Positions 34,767 through 43,136 of a stretch of DNA of 64,000 nucleotides are shown one piece after another. The position numbers and the translations under genes are program-made. The DNA is taken from the NCBI RefSeq assembly GCF_049331405.1, contig NZ_CP186274.1, positions 930,001 to 994,000 of the forward strand, given 5' to 3'. The notes under the pieces are model-generated. The model had not been told where the DNA came from. It searched no databases and saw nothing but the letters and a program-made list of their open reading frames with translations. Position 1 is the stretch's first letter. The number at the start of each line of letters is the position of its first letter. The DNA is from PoT sp049331405 (lineage in GTDB: Bacteria > Planctomycetota > Planctomycetia > Isosphaerales > Isosphaeraceae).

Positions 34767-35378
34767 GTGTCGATTCTAACTGCTCCCTCCCGATCTGTCC
34801 GCGTCTATTCCCGCGTCGTCCCCACCAAGCCCGCCCGCCGCTCGGATCGCCCCTCCCGCCCTTTCGGCGAAGGCCTCGAGGATCGCGGCCTCTGCTGCCC
34901 CATCGACCAGCGTCCCCTCCCGATGATCAACGGACAGGGCCTGACCCAGTCCGAGCGATGGCGGGTCAACGGGGCCCAGAATCGGGCCATGTCCTCGTAC
35001 GCCTTCGACTGCCCCGAGGCGAGCCTGTCCGAGATCGAGAACGTCGGGCGGAAGGCCGCCACGGACGAGCTTCGTCGGCTCCTGATGGAGCGTCCGGCCG
35101 CCCCGGCCTTGAAGCTCGTCGAGGTCGAGCCGGCTCCCGCCCCTCGTCCCGCCAGCTCCAACCCCAGGGTGACCCGCCGCGTCCACGATCGGGGCGACGA
35201 GCTGTGGTGGGCCCAGATCCGCGACGCCGAGGAGCGTGGCCTGGGCGATGAGGCCGACGAGGAGGAGATGGAGAGCGCGTACCACGAGTGGCTCTACTCG
35301 GCGGCCCCGGTGGTCATCTCCGACTTGAGCGACGACCACAACGGGGCGTTCTTCATCGGAGAGGGGGTGGCCCTGTGA
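34767..35378 (+). CDS. Cassette family protein, copy 1
   Basis: A GTG start six bases after AGGAG gives 203 aa. The N-terminal 110 residues define the family: PFGEGLEDRGLCCPIDQRPLP, a helix with NGAQNRA, CPEA, and RKAATDELRRLLMERPAAP. Two paralogues share this at 46978 and 49798. The C-terminal half is unique (WWAQIRDAEERGLGDEADEEEMESAYHEWL) and acidic. The paired Cys in LCCPID might bind metal. Function unknown. It leads a run of four overlapping genes to 36329. Confidence 0.75.
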   Translation: MSILTAPSRSVRVYSRVVPTKPARRSDRPSRPFGEGLEDRGLCCPIDQRPLPMINGQGLTQSERWRVNGAQNRAMSSYAFDCPEASLSEIENVGRKAATDELRRLLMERPAAPALKLVEVEPAPAPRPASSNPRVTRRVHDRGDELWWAQIRDAEERGLGDEADEEEMESAYHEWLYSAAPVVISDLSDDHNGAFFIGEGVAL

Positions 35379-35686
35379 TCAATCGCGTCTTCGCGACGGC
35401 CGGGCGGGACGGGGCTTCGGCCCCGCCTCCCAAGAGGAAGGGCGAACGGGTCTTCCGCATCATTATTTCGCTGGCTGTCTTCCCTGGAGGGGTCTACGTC
35501 GAGGTGGTCCTGAAGATCATGACCACCAGGCGTTGGCTGCGGAGCTATGCGGACCTTGGCCCGGCGTGGCATGCGGTCCAGGCCGGGCCGGTCGTCGTCC
35601 TGATGAATGCGTCGGCCATCGGCCCCGGCGATGAGCGATGGGGGCAGCAGGTCCAGAAGCTCGAGGAAGCGAGGAGGTCGCGATGA
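35375..35686 (+). CDS. Hypothetical protein (103 aa)
   Basis: A GTG overlaps the preceding stop. The product has a basic N-terminus, a hydrophobic beta-like stretch (RIIISLAVFPGGVYVEVVLKI) and a charged helix. Both ends overlap neighbours by four bases, which supports translation. No family recognised. Confidence 0.6.
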   Translation: MINRVFATAGRDGASAPPPKRKGERVFRIIISLAVFPGGVYVEVVLKIMTTRRWLRSYADLGPAWHAVQAGPVVVLMNASAIGPGDERWGQQVQKLEEARRSR

Positions 35687-35979
35687 TGGACCACGACCCC
35701 GACAAGGACGGCCTCCGCGCCGCATTCGACATCCAGGCCGCCGCGGCCGAACGGCTGCGGCGGGAGCCGGCCTGGGTTGTCACCGGGATGGATAGCCTGG
35801 TCTGCCACGCCTCGAAGCGTCAGACGCTCCAGCGGGTCATCGGCGACCAGGTCGAGGAGTTCGTCGCCGGGGTGGACGGCGACCGGGTGATCTGGAAGGG
35901 CCGGAGGATCGCGGCGACGATCCGGACGCTGGCCAATGGCGGCGTTCAAATCATCAGGTACGACATGGAGGGGCGGTGA
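35683..35979 (+). CDS. Hypothetical protein (98 aa)
   Basis: The soluble product has a helical first half and a beta-rich end (VDGDRVIWKGRRIAATIRTLANGGVQIIRYDM). It is translationally coupled on both sides. No family recognised. Confidence 0.6.
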   Translation: MMDHDPDKDGLRAAFDIQAAAAERLRREPAWVVTGMDSLVCHASKRQTLQRVIGDQVEEFVAGVDGDRVIWKGRRIAATIRTLANGGVQIIRYDMEGR

Positions 35980-36329
35980 TGGACGTGCTCCCCTTCCCCA
36001 AGACGAAACCCCGGGGAGCGCGCCCCCGCTCCACCTCCGGCTCTCCTCGCACCATCGCCCTCCAGCCCGAGCCCGTCATCGTCCAGGTCGGCTACCTCGC
36101 CTCGGGCGGCGGGACGGTGACGGCCATCACGAGGCGATGGGCCGAGGACAGGCCGCGTGGCTGTCGGCTCTGCCCGGCCGGGACGTGCTCGGCGTACAAG
36201 AAGGTCTGCACGGTCCTGGTGGGGCATCGCGTCCCGGCAGAGCTGGCGGCGGCCTATGATGCGTCGGGGCTGACGTGGAATGGCGGGGGCAGTCCGTTCG
36301 GGGTCGTGGCGCCCGCGATGGAGGGGTGA
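35979..36329 (+). CDS. CRLCP-motif protein, paralogue 1
   Basis: The ATG at 35979 follows GGAGGGGCGGTG (GTG at 35976 is an alternative). The 116-aa product has VGYLASGGGTVTAITRRW, then CRLCPAGTCSAYKKVCTVLVGHRVPAEL and a conserved end GSPFGVVAPAMEG. Three or four Cys suggest a zinc or iron-sulfur site. Paralogues lie at 42831 (minus) and 59086. A hairpin of the dispersed type follows both this copy and the 42831 copy at the same distance. Confidence 0.72.
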   Translation: MDVLPFPKTKPRGARPRSTSGSPRTIALQPEPVIVQVGYLASGGGTVTAITRRWAEDRPRGCRLCPAGTCSAYKKVCTVLVGHRVPAELAAAYDASGLTWNGGGSPFGVVAPAMEG

Positions 36330-36340
36330 GGAGTGATGCA

Positions 36341-36369
36341 GGCCGATGCCCATAGGCACCGGCCTTTTT
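36341..36369 (+). terminator. Intrinsic terminator built on the dispersed palindrome
   Basis: GGCCGATGCC-CATA-GGCACCGGCC forms a 10-bp stem with one mismatch, followed by TTTTT. It is 12 bases after the stop at 36329 and is the only copy of the element with a clear T-run. Confidence 0.85.
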
Positions 36370-36434
36370 CTTGGATATCAAGAGGTGACACTGTTGCCCA
36401 TTTGACGCCAGCTTTCAAAAACTCGCAATTCCCA

Positions 36435-36487
36435 TGTTGACAATAGTGGGCCTTCTTGTTGACAATAAGACTGTTCCATGTTGACAA
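36435..36487 (+). promoter_or_regulatory. Three TGTTGACAA direct repeats, 22-bp period
   Basis: TGTTGACAA begins at 36435, 36457 and 36479, an exact 22-bp period, ending 10 bases before the ATG at 36498. The repeats contain TTGACA, so they may double as -35 elements. The exact phasing suggests cooperative binding of a regulator on one face of DNA. Confidence 0.75.
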
Positions 36488-36497
36488 AGGAGAGTAG

Positions 36498-37580
36498 ATG
36501 ACGGCCAAGCCAAAAAGCGGCGAGATCCGCAAATTCATCATCAGCAATGTCGAGGAGCACCCGTCTGAGATCGCGAAGATCACGGCTGAGCACTTCGGCA
36601 TCACCAGGCAGGCCGTCAGCAGGCACCTTGCGACACTGATCGACGATGAGATCCTCGAGGCAGATGGGAAGACGAAGAAGCGGACCTACTCCCTGAAATC
36701 GCACTACTTTTCCGTAACTTTGTCTCTGGCAGAACACAATCAAGAGGACATTGTGTGGCGGGACATCGTCTCGCCTCATTTCGAAGGCCTGTCCGATCAC
36801 AACCGGAGCATTTGGTATTACGGTTTCACCGAAATGTACAACAATGCCATCGACCATTCAGAGGGTACGAATGTTAGAGTTTATGTAAATCGCAATGCTA
36901 TAAATATAACGTTAGGGATACACGATGATGGAATTGGTATTTTCGAGAAGATTAAGACGAGGTTCGATCTCATCGATCACAGGCATGCGATCCTGGAATT
37001 GCTGAAGGGGAAGCTCACGACCGACCCGCGAAACCATTCGGGGCAAGGGATCTTTTTTACTTCTCGCATCTTTGATTATTTCACAATCGAATCAGATGGG
37101 CAGTTCTTCAGTCATCGGCAGGACCTCAAAGACGATTGGCTCCTCGATACCGGCGACGAGCCCGAGAAGGGAACGAGAGTGGTCATGGAAATCGCCATCG
37201 ACAGTCCTCGCACGACGAAAGAGATCTTCGACCAGTATTCCAATCTCGACTCGGGAGAATACGAATTCTCGAAGACGAAGGTACCTCTACGCCTGGCGCA
37301 ATTCGGGAAAGATGGCCTCGTCTCGAGGTCTCAGGCGAAACGCGTGCTCGCGCGGTGCGAGGCGTTCGAGGAGGTCATCCTGGACTTCGATGGCATCGAT
37401 TCCATCGGCCAAGCCTTCGCCGACGAGATCTTCCGCGTCTTTGCCTCGCAGCACCCTGATGTCCGAATCTCGGCGTGGGGCACCAATCAAGATGTTCGCA
37501 ATATGATCGAACGGGCAAAAACCCAGCTTGCGGAAGATCGTAAGAATTCAGGAAATAACTCCACAGGCCGAGGAAGTTGA
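36498..37580 (+). CDS. wHTH-GHKL ATPase-STAS-like regulator
   Basis: The 360-aa protein has three domains. Residues 8-65 are a winged helix (FGITRQAVSRHLATLIDDEIL). Residues 80-235 are a GHKL ATP-binding domain with TEMYNNAIDHS (Glu112, Asn116), HDDGIGIFE (142-150) and HSGQGIFF (180-187). Residues about 250-345 match the STAS-like DUF4325 domain (VILDFDGIDSIGQAFADEIFRVFA). There is no kinase dimerisation domain. This combination occurs in mobile and defence-associated loci, but I know of no firmly established role. AGGAG precedes the ATG. Lower GC than the phage core. Confidence 0.85.
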   Translation: MTAKPKSGEIRKFIISNVEEHPSEIAKITAEHFGITRQAVSRHLATLIDDEILEADGKTKKRTYSLKSHYFSVTLSLAEHNQEDIVWRDIVSPHFEGLSDHNRSIWYYGFTEMYNNAIDHSEGTNVRVYVNRNAINITLGIHDDGIGIFEKIKTRFDLIDHRHAILELLKGKLTTDPRNHSGQGIFFTSRIFDYFTIESDGQFFSHRQDLKDDWLLDTGDEPEKGTRVVMEIAIDSPRTTKEIFDQYSNLDSGEYEFSKTKVPLRLAQFGKDGLVSRSQAKRVLARCEAFEEVILDFDGIDSIGQAFADEIFRVFASQHPDVRISAWGTNQDVRNMIERAKTQLAEDRKNSGNNSTGRGS

Positions 37581-37670
37581 CGCATTGAATTTGCGACAGC
37601 CGTATGACAAATGGCCAATGTTGGTCATTGATCGGAACCAAAATCTCGACTTATTGATTCGGAATACTCC

Positions 37671-38825
37671 ATGGCCACAATCCACGATTTGCTTATTAAA
37701 ATAAAATCAATGCAAGACATGCAGAGCCGGCTTGAGACGAGCCTGCAAAATGCCGCTCGGCCTTCAGTGAACGCTGTCTCGGAAGCTTCCAATCGAATTG
37801 CCGAATACGTAAAGCAGATTAACGTCCTGACATCGCAACGAAAGCTACAAGAGAGTAGCTTAATCGCTCACTTGTCCAAACCTGCCTTTGATGCCTCCAT
37901 CTCCATTAAAGCACTTTTAGACCAACAGCTGGTTCCGCATGCCTACGAAAGTTCTATCAACAAGTTTGCGAGTCACTTAAAAGATCAAACCGATCAGATT
38001 CAGCACTTGACCGCGGCGGCCGCAAGTTCGAACCTTGCTCTAACCAAGCTTTATCAGCAGTCCATACTGTCTGAAGAAGCGATCAAGAGAGTCAGTAGTC
38101 TCAATTTTGCATATAATCTTTATCCTAATATCAGGCAGCAAAAACACCTTTTAAAATCACATGAAAAATTCTCGTCATCTTACCTAACATTCGTTGAATC
38201 AGTCGCTAGACCTGATGTTTTATCTGTAGGAATATCTCAGAATCTCGTCAGGCGAGCCGTCCTGGAATTCTTTAACCACAGCGTCCTAGTTGCACGTAGT
38301 TCTGGAGTCGAAGTCGATCAGGATGTCGACGCCGCAATTGCCGACATTCGCGATGGTCAATCGCAGATTGAAGATGAGTCTCTGAGTCGAATGCTTGCTG
38401 GCTTTGGCCCAGGCTTTTTAACCATGCTCGAAGGTTCACGGGCATCAATCGATAATCAGCAGCCTGACTATGAACGTCATGCGTGCACTTCTTTACGCGA
38501 ACTGTTCACTAACATCATCCATCGGCTTGCTCCGGATGAGAGCATCAAAACTTGGTCCAAAGACTCAAATCATTTTTATTTCAACAAAGACAATGTTAAG
38601 TGTATCACTCGAAGGGCTCGAATAGAATATATCGTGCGTGACCATCCTGACAAATTCAAGCAATTCGCTGTCAAGGACGCCAAGGTTGTATTAGAGTTCT
38701 TCGATCGACTTAGCGCGGTAACTCATGGCACCGTGTATGAATCGGATCACGCAACCTTAGTCGAAATGTGTAGACGTATGGAGAGTTTTATTTTTATGCT
38801 CTTATCCTGTACAGACGATCTTTAG
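37671..38825 (+). CDS. AT-rich accessory protein, possible defence effector
   Basis: The 384-aa product has a helical coiled-coil N-terminal half (to about 170) and a C-terminal domain, YERHACTSLRELFTNIIHRLAP ... RRARIEYIVRDHP ... FFDRLSAVTHGT. This part recalls HEPN-like or pPIWI-associated nuclease domains, including the short Arg and His motifs, but I cannot confirm the family. GC is far below the phage genes, which indicates recent transfer. It follows the wHTH-GHKL gene by 90 bases on the same strand, so the two may form one unit. Confidence 0.6.
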   Translation: MATIHDLLIKIKSMQDMQSRLETSLQNAARPSVNAVSEASNRIAEYVKQINVLTSQRKLQESSLIAHLSKPAFDASISIKALLDQQLVPHAYESSINKFASHLKDQTDQIQHLTAAAASSNLALTKLYQQSILSEEAIKRVSSLNFAYNLYPNIRQQKHLLKSHEKFSSSYLTFVESVARPDVLSVGISQNLVRRAVLEFFNHSVLVARSSGVEVDQDVDAAIADIRDGQSQIEDESLSRMLAGFGPGFLTMLEGSRASIDNQQPDYERHACTSLRELFTNIIHRLAPDESIKTWSKDSNHFYFNKDNVKCITRRARIEYIVRDHPDKFKQFAVKDAKVVLEFFDRLSAVTHGTVYESDHATLVEMCRRMESFIFMLLSCTDDL

Positions 38826-38956
38826 ATTTTTTGATCGACGCAATCCTCCTATCCTCAAATATGATTTGACGTCTCGCACTCGATCTGATGTATTCTTTTT
38901 TTTGGCTGTATAGACAACTGTCGGAACTTGTGGCAACAACCTTTGTTGCTGGTAAG

Positions 38957-38974
38957 CGGTGCCCATGGGCACCG
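38957..38974. repeat. Dispersed palindrome, copy before tail genes
   Basis: CGGTGCCCATGGGCACCG is again a perfect palindrome. It lies 131 bases after the stop at 38825 and before the tail gene at 39107; a small hairpin (39041-39061) follows. No gene is seen from 38826 to 39106. Confidence 0.8.
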
Positions 38975-39106
38975 GCCTTAGCCACCCCCTCTGGCGATTC
39001 CGATAGAGAAGTTGTAAGATAGAAATCCATCCGCCTCCAGGGTCGGCTTCCTGTCGACCCTATCTCCTCTCTGCTCAACTCCTACCTCATCCGATCCCTC
39101 CCCCTC

Positions 39107-39514
39107 ATGGGGCAGCCCATGTTACCGAGCTCCTTCCAAGCCGGCCAACGGCTTAGCGCCTCCGATTTAACCTCGATGGTCCGCGAGATCGCCAGGTGCG
39201 GCAACTGGGCCGGCGCCGGCCCCCTCGCCGTCGGCGGCGGCCCCGGCGGCATGTTCGCCTCGACCTCCACCACCAAGTGGATGTGGATCAAGCTGACCTC
39301 CGGCGGCACCGGCGGCGCCTACGCCTGGACCGAGCAGTATCCGGACTCGGGCGGCGCGTGGGTCGACGGCACGGATTCGGGGACCGCGAGTTCCGACCCG
39401 GCCTACGAGAGCAACGGCAACGACTCCGTCGACCTCACCACGCCCCCGGTCGTCCGGGCCCGCCGCGAGGAGATGTCCAACGCGCTCGTCTTCACCTCGG
39501 GGGTCTGCTCCTGA
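39107..39514 (+). CDS. Small tail protein A
   Basis: The 135-aa protein (alternative ATG at 39119) starts LPSSFQAGQRLSASDLTSMVREI, a pattern common in short phage tail and baseplate-attachment proteins. Gly/Ser/Thr-rich strands follow, with MWIKLTSGGTGGAYAWTEQY. It overlaps the next ATG as TGATG. It probably links tail tip and fibre. The role is inferred from position. Confidence 0.65.
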   Translation: MGQPMLPSSFQAGQRLSASDLTSMVREIARCGNWAGAGPLAVGGGPGGMFASTSTTKWMWIKLTSGGTGGAYAWTEQYPDSGGAWVDGTDSGTASSDPAYESNGNDSVDLTTPPVVRARREEMSNALVFTSGVCS

Positions 39515-39876
39515 TGCTTCCCACCTCATTCGAACCGGGCCGGCCCTTCGGCCTCCGCGACCGCGACGGGATGCTCGTCCTCGACCGCTCGGCCGCCGAC
39601 CTGCTCAACCAGATGCTCGCCGCGACGCGGGGCGGGGGCGCATGTCCGTCGCGGCCCCGCTCCTCTCCAGCGACGGCGCCAGCGGCCGGGCCCTGGGCGT
39701 CTCGGGCCCCACCGTCATCCACGCCAAGCTCTCGGGCACGGGCAACCCCTACTCGTTCCAGCAGGCCTACTACGAGCCCGGCACCGGCTTCGTCCCCTTC
39801 GCCGCCGGCCACTCCGGGGCCAACGCCTACGAGGCCAACGGCAAGGCGGGGCTGGACGGCAAGTTCGTCGAGATGA
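39514..39876 (+). CDS. Short tail-associated frame overlapping the fibre gene
   Basis: The first 43 codons encode plausible protein (LPTSFEPGRPFGLRDRDGMLVLDRSAADLLNQMLAA), similar at its start to the gene at 39107. Beyond 39642 the frame is Pro/Ser-rich shadow of the fibre gene. Either a short protein ends late by chance, or a -1 shift near the G-rich stretch at 39628-39637 joins this frame to the fibre frame. I cannot decide between these. Confidence 0.45.
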   Translation: MLPTSFEPGRPFGLRDRDGMLVLDRSAADLLNQMLAATRGGGACPSRPRSSPATAPAAGPWASRAPPSSTPSSRARATPTRSSRPTTSPAPASSPSPPATPGPTPTRPTARRGWTASSSR

Positions 39877-41687
39877 CGTACGAGCCGATGAGTAATGATT
39901 GGCGATTTCAGGACATAGCGTACGGCGACAAGTGCAGCCACTGCGTCAAGGCGACCCGCGCCTGCCCTCTGCCGATCCTCACCATCGCCGGGGCCAGCGT
40001 CACGCTGACCGACGGGACGAACACTTATGGACCGTACGTCACGACGGGGCAAGTTGTCTTCGTGAACCGGACCAACGGTGGCAGCGGGTACGACCCTCTC
40101 AACGTCCCGACGGTGAATTTCACGGGAGGCGGAGGATCGGGCGCAACGGCCACGGCCATCCTTGCAGGCGGAGTGCCATCGGCCTCGATGACCTCGGCCG
40201 GTACGGGCTACGTCAACCCTACGCTCTCGATCAGCGGGGCGACCAACGGGGCGAATGCGACGGTCTCCTATCGATGCGAGTTGGACGCGTTGAACCTCAC
40301 CTCGGGGGGCAGCGGCTACACGGACGGCACGGGGTATAGCCTGTCCTTCTCGGGCGGTTCGCCCACGACCACGGCCACAGGCACATTCGACGTTGTCGGC
40401 GGCGTCGTCCAGAACCTGACCATCAGCACCCGAGGCGCCGGCTACCGGTCGGCACCGTCCCTGGATTTCTCGGCGGCCGGCCCGGGTTCGGGCGCGGTGG
40501 CCAACGCAACGTTGCGGTTCACCTCCATCTCGACGAGCGGCGGCACGCTCTACGTCGCGCCGGCCATCACGATCACAGACTCAAGCGGCACGGGTGCGGC
40601 GGCCAACGCGACCGCGAGCGCCATCACCATCGGTTCCGTGGTCGTCAATTCGGGCGGATCGGGCTACACCGGCGCCCCGGCGGTGAGCTTCACGTCGTCG
40701 TCCGGCTCGGGCGCCGCGGCCACGGCGTCCTTCGACACGATCGCCTGCTTCAAGGGCGTGCCCACGGGGAGCTACACCCAGACCGTTTCCGCGACGGGCT
40801 ACGGCACATCCACGTCGACCGTCTCCATCACCAGGAACGCGAACTGCGGCCCGGCGTTCACGACCTCGGTCTCGCTCCCGCCCATCGGCTATTTCGCTAT
40901 CAACTGGTTCGTCCTGGGTTGCGGCTTCCAGGTTCACGGCTCCGACACCGGTTATCCGCTGCCGGGGGCCACGATCACGATGACGGGCACCGGGGGCCTG
41001 AGCGCCAGCGGCACGACCGACGCCTCGGGTCTGCTCACGCTATCGCTGGGCCCCTTCACGGGGACTTTGGCGAGCTGGAGCGCCACGCTCAGTTACGCTG
41101 GTTTCTTCAATCGCACGGTCACAGGCAGCAACGTCTGCGCCGGGACCTCCGGCAATCAACAGATCAAGATGGTCGCTGCGTCGCTGATCCCTCCCTCGAC
41201 GGGGTGGATCTGCATCAACTCCCCCACCGGTGCTAGCGGAGGTCAATGCGGCCCGGATTCGTTCGAGCTCACCGACCTCACCGTTACCGATAGCAAGAAC
41301 GGCTCGACGACCTTGACTTATCAAGGGCTCGATGGGAGCGGCACATACAACTGGACGGGCTCTCAGTCGGGGACTTTCGACGCCAGCGGATCCTGCCCCG
41401 CGTCATCCGGGACCGTGAGTTATGGACTGTCATATTCGCCAGTAGGCGGATGGGGCTTCGGCGTGGGGCTCTCCATGCAGAATGCCCACGGATTCGGCTG
41501 CGATTGCCCTGGCCCGGGTTCGCCCCCGTGCACGTCCAACACGGGCTGCGGGACCCTGATCACTAATAGCTACACGTGCCCGCCCGCGTTCATGCTCGTC
41601 TTCTCGCTCAATCCTTCCGCCCCCGGCGCGGGCCTCTGTCTCGGGGCCTACGGGGCTGGCGGCGCGACCTTCACGATCACCCAATGA
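39642..41687 (+). CDS. Tail fibre or adhesin with GGSGY repeats
   Basis: The 681-aa protein has an N-terminal region with a CSHCVKATRAC cluster, then about five repeats between residues 140 and 375 of the type NGGSGY...P.VNFTGGGGSGATATA, well known in phage tail-fibre and surface proteins. The C-terminal part has Ig-like or carboxypeptidase-regulatory-like beta modules (YPLPGATITMTGTGGLSASGTTDASGLLTLSL) and many cysteines. It would bind the host surface. It overlaps the next gene by four bases. Confidence 0.85.
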   Translation: MSVAAPLLSSDGASGRALGVSGPTVIHAKLSGTGNPYSFQQAYYEPGTGFVPFAAGHSGANAYEANGKAGLDGKFVEMTYEPMSNDWRFQDIAYGDKCSHCVKATRACPLPILTIAGASVTLTDGTNTYGPYVTTGQVVFVNRTNGGSGYDPLNVPTVNFTGGGGSGATATAILAGGVPSASMTSAGTGYVNPTLSISGATNGANATVSYRCELDALNLTSGGSGYTDGTGYSLSFSGGSPTTTATGTFDVVGGVVQNLTISTRGAGYRSAPSLDFSAAGPGSGAVANATLRFTSISTSGGTLYVAPAITITDSSGTGAAANATASAITIGSVVVNSGGSGYTGAPAVSFTSSSGSGAAATASFDTIACFKGVPTGSYTQTVSATGYGTSTSTVSITRNANCGPAFTTSVSLPPIGYFAINWFVLGCGFQVHGSDTGYPLPGATITMTGTGGLSASGTTDASGLLTLSLGPFTGTLASWSATLSYAGFFNRTVTGSNVCAGTSGNQQIKMVAASLIPPSTGWICINSPTGASGGQCGPDSFELTDLTVTDSKNGSTTLTYQGLDGSGTYNWTGSQSGTFDASGSCPASSGTVSYGLSYSPVGGWGFGVGLSMQNAHGFGCDCPGPGSPPCTSNTGCGTLITNSYTCPPAFMLVFSLNPSAPGAGLCLGAYGAGGATFTITQ

Positions 41688-42136
41688 CGAGGCCCCCGAT
41701 GCAACGCTGCGGAACCTGTCCATTCGAAGGCGGCGAATGCCTGGCGGCGAAGATGAAGGTCAGGCGCCTCTGCGACCTCGCCGATCCCGGCCATCCGGAT
41801 CACCGGCCGGGATATCGCGAATTCCTGGCGAGGGGCGGCGTTGAACTTCAGACCCCACCCCCAAGCCGTCCATTCGAGGTGATAGCGGAGGAAAACCGGG
41901 GGGACGACGAGCCGCGGCCGACCGGGGTTTTCGCCCCGATCTCGCGGCTCAATCAGCACCTGGAGATCCTGGAGATCGTCAACGAGTGCGACTATCGCTC
42001 GCCCGTCGACAAAGGGTGGGAAACGGGCTGCGGCTGCAATCCGACCTGGGTCTGCTCCCAGCGCCGGGGAAGTTTCCGGGGCAAAGAGCACGAGGTGTCC
42101 AAGTCGGAATGCATCTCGTGCGTCGCGAGCCGATGA
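41684..42136 (+). CDS. Cysteine-rich small protein after fibre gene
   Basis: The 150-aa product begins CGTCPFEGGECLA and ends with CGCNPTWVCSQRRG and CISC, nine or more Cys in all. The first motif resembles that at 16052 and may bind zinc. ATGA overlap with the fibre gene indicates co-translation. Possibly a fibre chaperone or attachment factor; unproven. Confidence 0.65.
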   Translation: MTRPPMQRCGTCPFEGGECLAAKMKVRRLCDLADPGHPDHRPGYREFLARGGVELQTPPPSRPFEVIAEENRGDDEPRPTGVFAPISRLNQHLEILEIVNECDYRSPVDKGWETGCGCNPTWVCSQRRGSFRGKEHEVSKSECISCVASR

Positions 42137-42196
42137 GTTAGTCAGCTTTGCGCCATTCTGACGGATCGCCTCAAGTGCGTGTCGGCGGAGGAGTAG

Positions 42197-42241
42197 GGTC
42201 TTCACTTGATCATGCAGGGTTGCTTACATAGAGGGCTTCCT
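42197..42241 (+). promoter_or_regulatory. Duplicated upstream element, copy B
   Basis: The block CTTCACTTGA, GGTTGCTTACATAGAGGGCT matches copy A at 30871-30913 with few changes and precedes the paralogous gene. Confidence 0.65.
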
Positions 42242-42268
42242 GAATCGACCTCGCAAGCCAAGCAACCA

Positions 42269-42784
42269 ATGAGCCCGACGATGAACCGCGACCCGCAACG
42301 ACGAAAAAGCATCTTCCTCCATCCGGTGTTTATGATCTTCGTCGGATTCCCCGCCTTGCTGTTCGGCGGCATATTCGTGCGGGCCCTCATGGAGCCGGTC
42401 CGTGAACAGCCTCGCCCTAAGCTGTTTCCGACTGCCCCTGTATCGCCGAGGAATCTGACCCTGGATCAGCAATTGTCAAACATGGAGAAAGCTGCCGACA
42501 TCGGCCGCATTGTCGAGTCATCCCTACGATCGTCGGTCCCAGACCTCGATCGACACTTGGCCGAAGCGGTCGTTTCGGCGTTCCAAGGCTACCTCATCAT
42601 CAAGCTCAAGCCCAGCTTCACCAAGCTCGACGAAGATGAGCGGATTGCTCTCGAGCAGAAGGTGTTAGCCAGATGGCAAGAGATGAAGTATGCCAAGGAT
42701 CGGGGCTGGGATCGGCGGGTGGAGGTCATGCAGTACACCGACACCGATCAGACCTCGAGCTACTTCGTGATCGAACCGCGATGA
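42269..42784 (+). CDS. Membrane-anchored accessory protein, paralogue 2
   Basis: The 171-aa protein (ATG at 42281 is an alternative) has a membrane helix at about 20-40 and the same outer domain as 30946: DIGRIVESSLRSSVPDLDRHL, YLIIKLKPSF, EMKYAKDRGWDRRVE, YTDTDQTSSYF. N-terminal parts differ, so the outer domain is what is conserved. The upstream DNA is also duplicated. Confidence 0.75.
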   Translation: MSPTMNRDPQRRKSIFLHPVFMIFVGFPALLFGGIFVRALMEPVREQPRPKLFPTAPVSPRNLTLDQQLSNMEKAADIGRIVESSLRSSVPDLDRHLAEAVVSAFQGYLIIKLKPSFTKLDEDERIALEQKVLARWQEMKYAKDRGWDRRVEVMQYTDTDQTSSYFVIEPR

Positions 42785-42794
42785 CCAAACTGAA

Positions 42795-42818
42795 GGCCGG
42801 CGCCCACGGGCACCGGCC
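42795..42818 (-). terminator. Dispersed-palindrome hairpin downstream of the 42831 gene
   Basis: GGCCGGCGCCC and GGGCACCGGCC form an 11-bp stem with one mismatch. Read on the minus strand it lies 12 bases past the stop of the CRLCP paralogue, as at 36341. Confidence 0.7.
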
Positions 42819-42830
42819 CCTCGTCGCTCC

Positions 42831-43136
42831 TCACCCTTCTATCGCAGGCGCCACGACCCCGAACGGCCTGCCGGCCCCGGCCCACGCCAGCCCCGACGCG
42901 TCATACCTCCCCGCCAGCTCTGCCGGGACGCGGTGCCCTACCAGGACCGTGCAGACGCCTCGGTAGGCGGTGCAAGTCCCGGCCGGGCAGAGTCGGCAGC
43001 CTCGCGGCTTGTCCTCGGCCCAGCGGCGGGTGATCGCCGTCACCGTCCCGCCGCCCGAGGCGAGGTAGCCCACCTGGACGGCGTTGTCTCGGCACGATCC
43101 GACGCCGCGCGGAGCACTCTTGAGAATCTTCCGCAA
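42831..43136 (-). CDS. CRLCP-motif protein, paralogue 2, 5' end altered
   Basis: Residues 20-101 are close to the product at 35979 (VQVGYLASGGGTVTAITRRWAEDKPRGCRLCPAGTC ... GVVAPAIEG). The first 19 residues are unrelated, and only a TTG at 43136 can start the frame, inside the operator of the HigBA operon. There is no ribosome site. I infer that the true 5' end was lost or that a fused start is used. It could be a pseudogene. Confidence 0.55.
   Translation of the reverse strand: MRKILKSAPRGVGSCRDNAVQVGYLASGGGTVTAITRRWAEDKPRGCRLCPAGTCTAYRGVCTVLVGHRVPAELAGRYDASGLAWAGAGRPFGVVAPAIEG

Noticed and set aside
36435..36487. TGTTGACAA repeats as a CRISPR-like array or origin iterons
   Set aside because: Only three 9-bp repeats with 13-base spacers and no cas or replication-initiator gene; an operator is the simpler reading.
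38794..39078. 94-codon minus-strand frame between the AT-rich gene and the tail genes
   Set aside because: Begins and ends in non-coding features (palindrome, AT-rich spacer) and has no ribosome site or homology.
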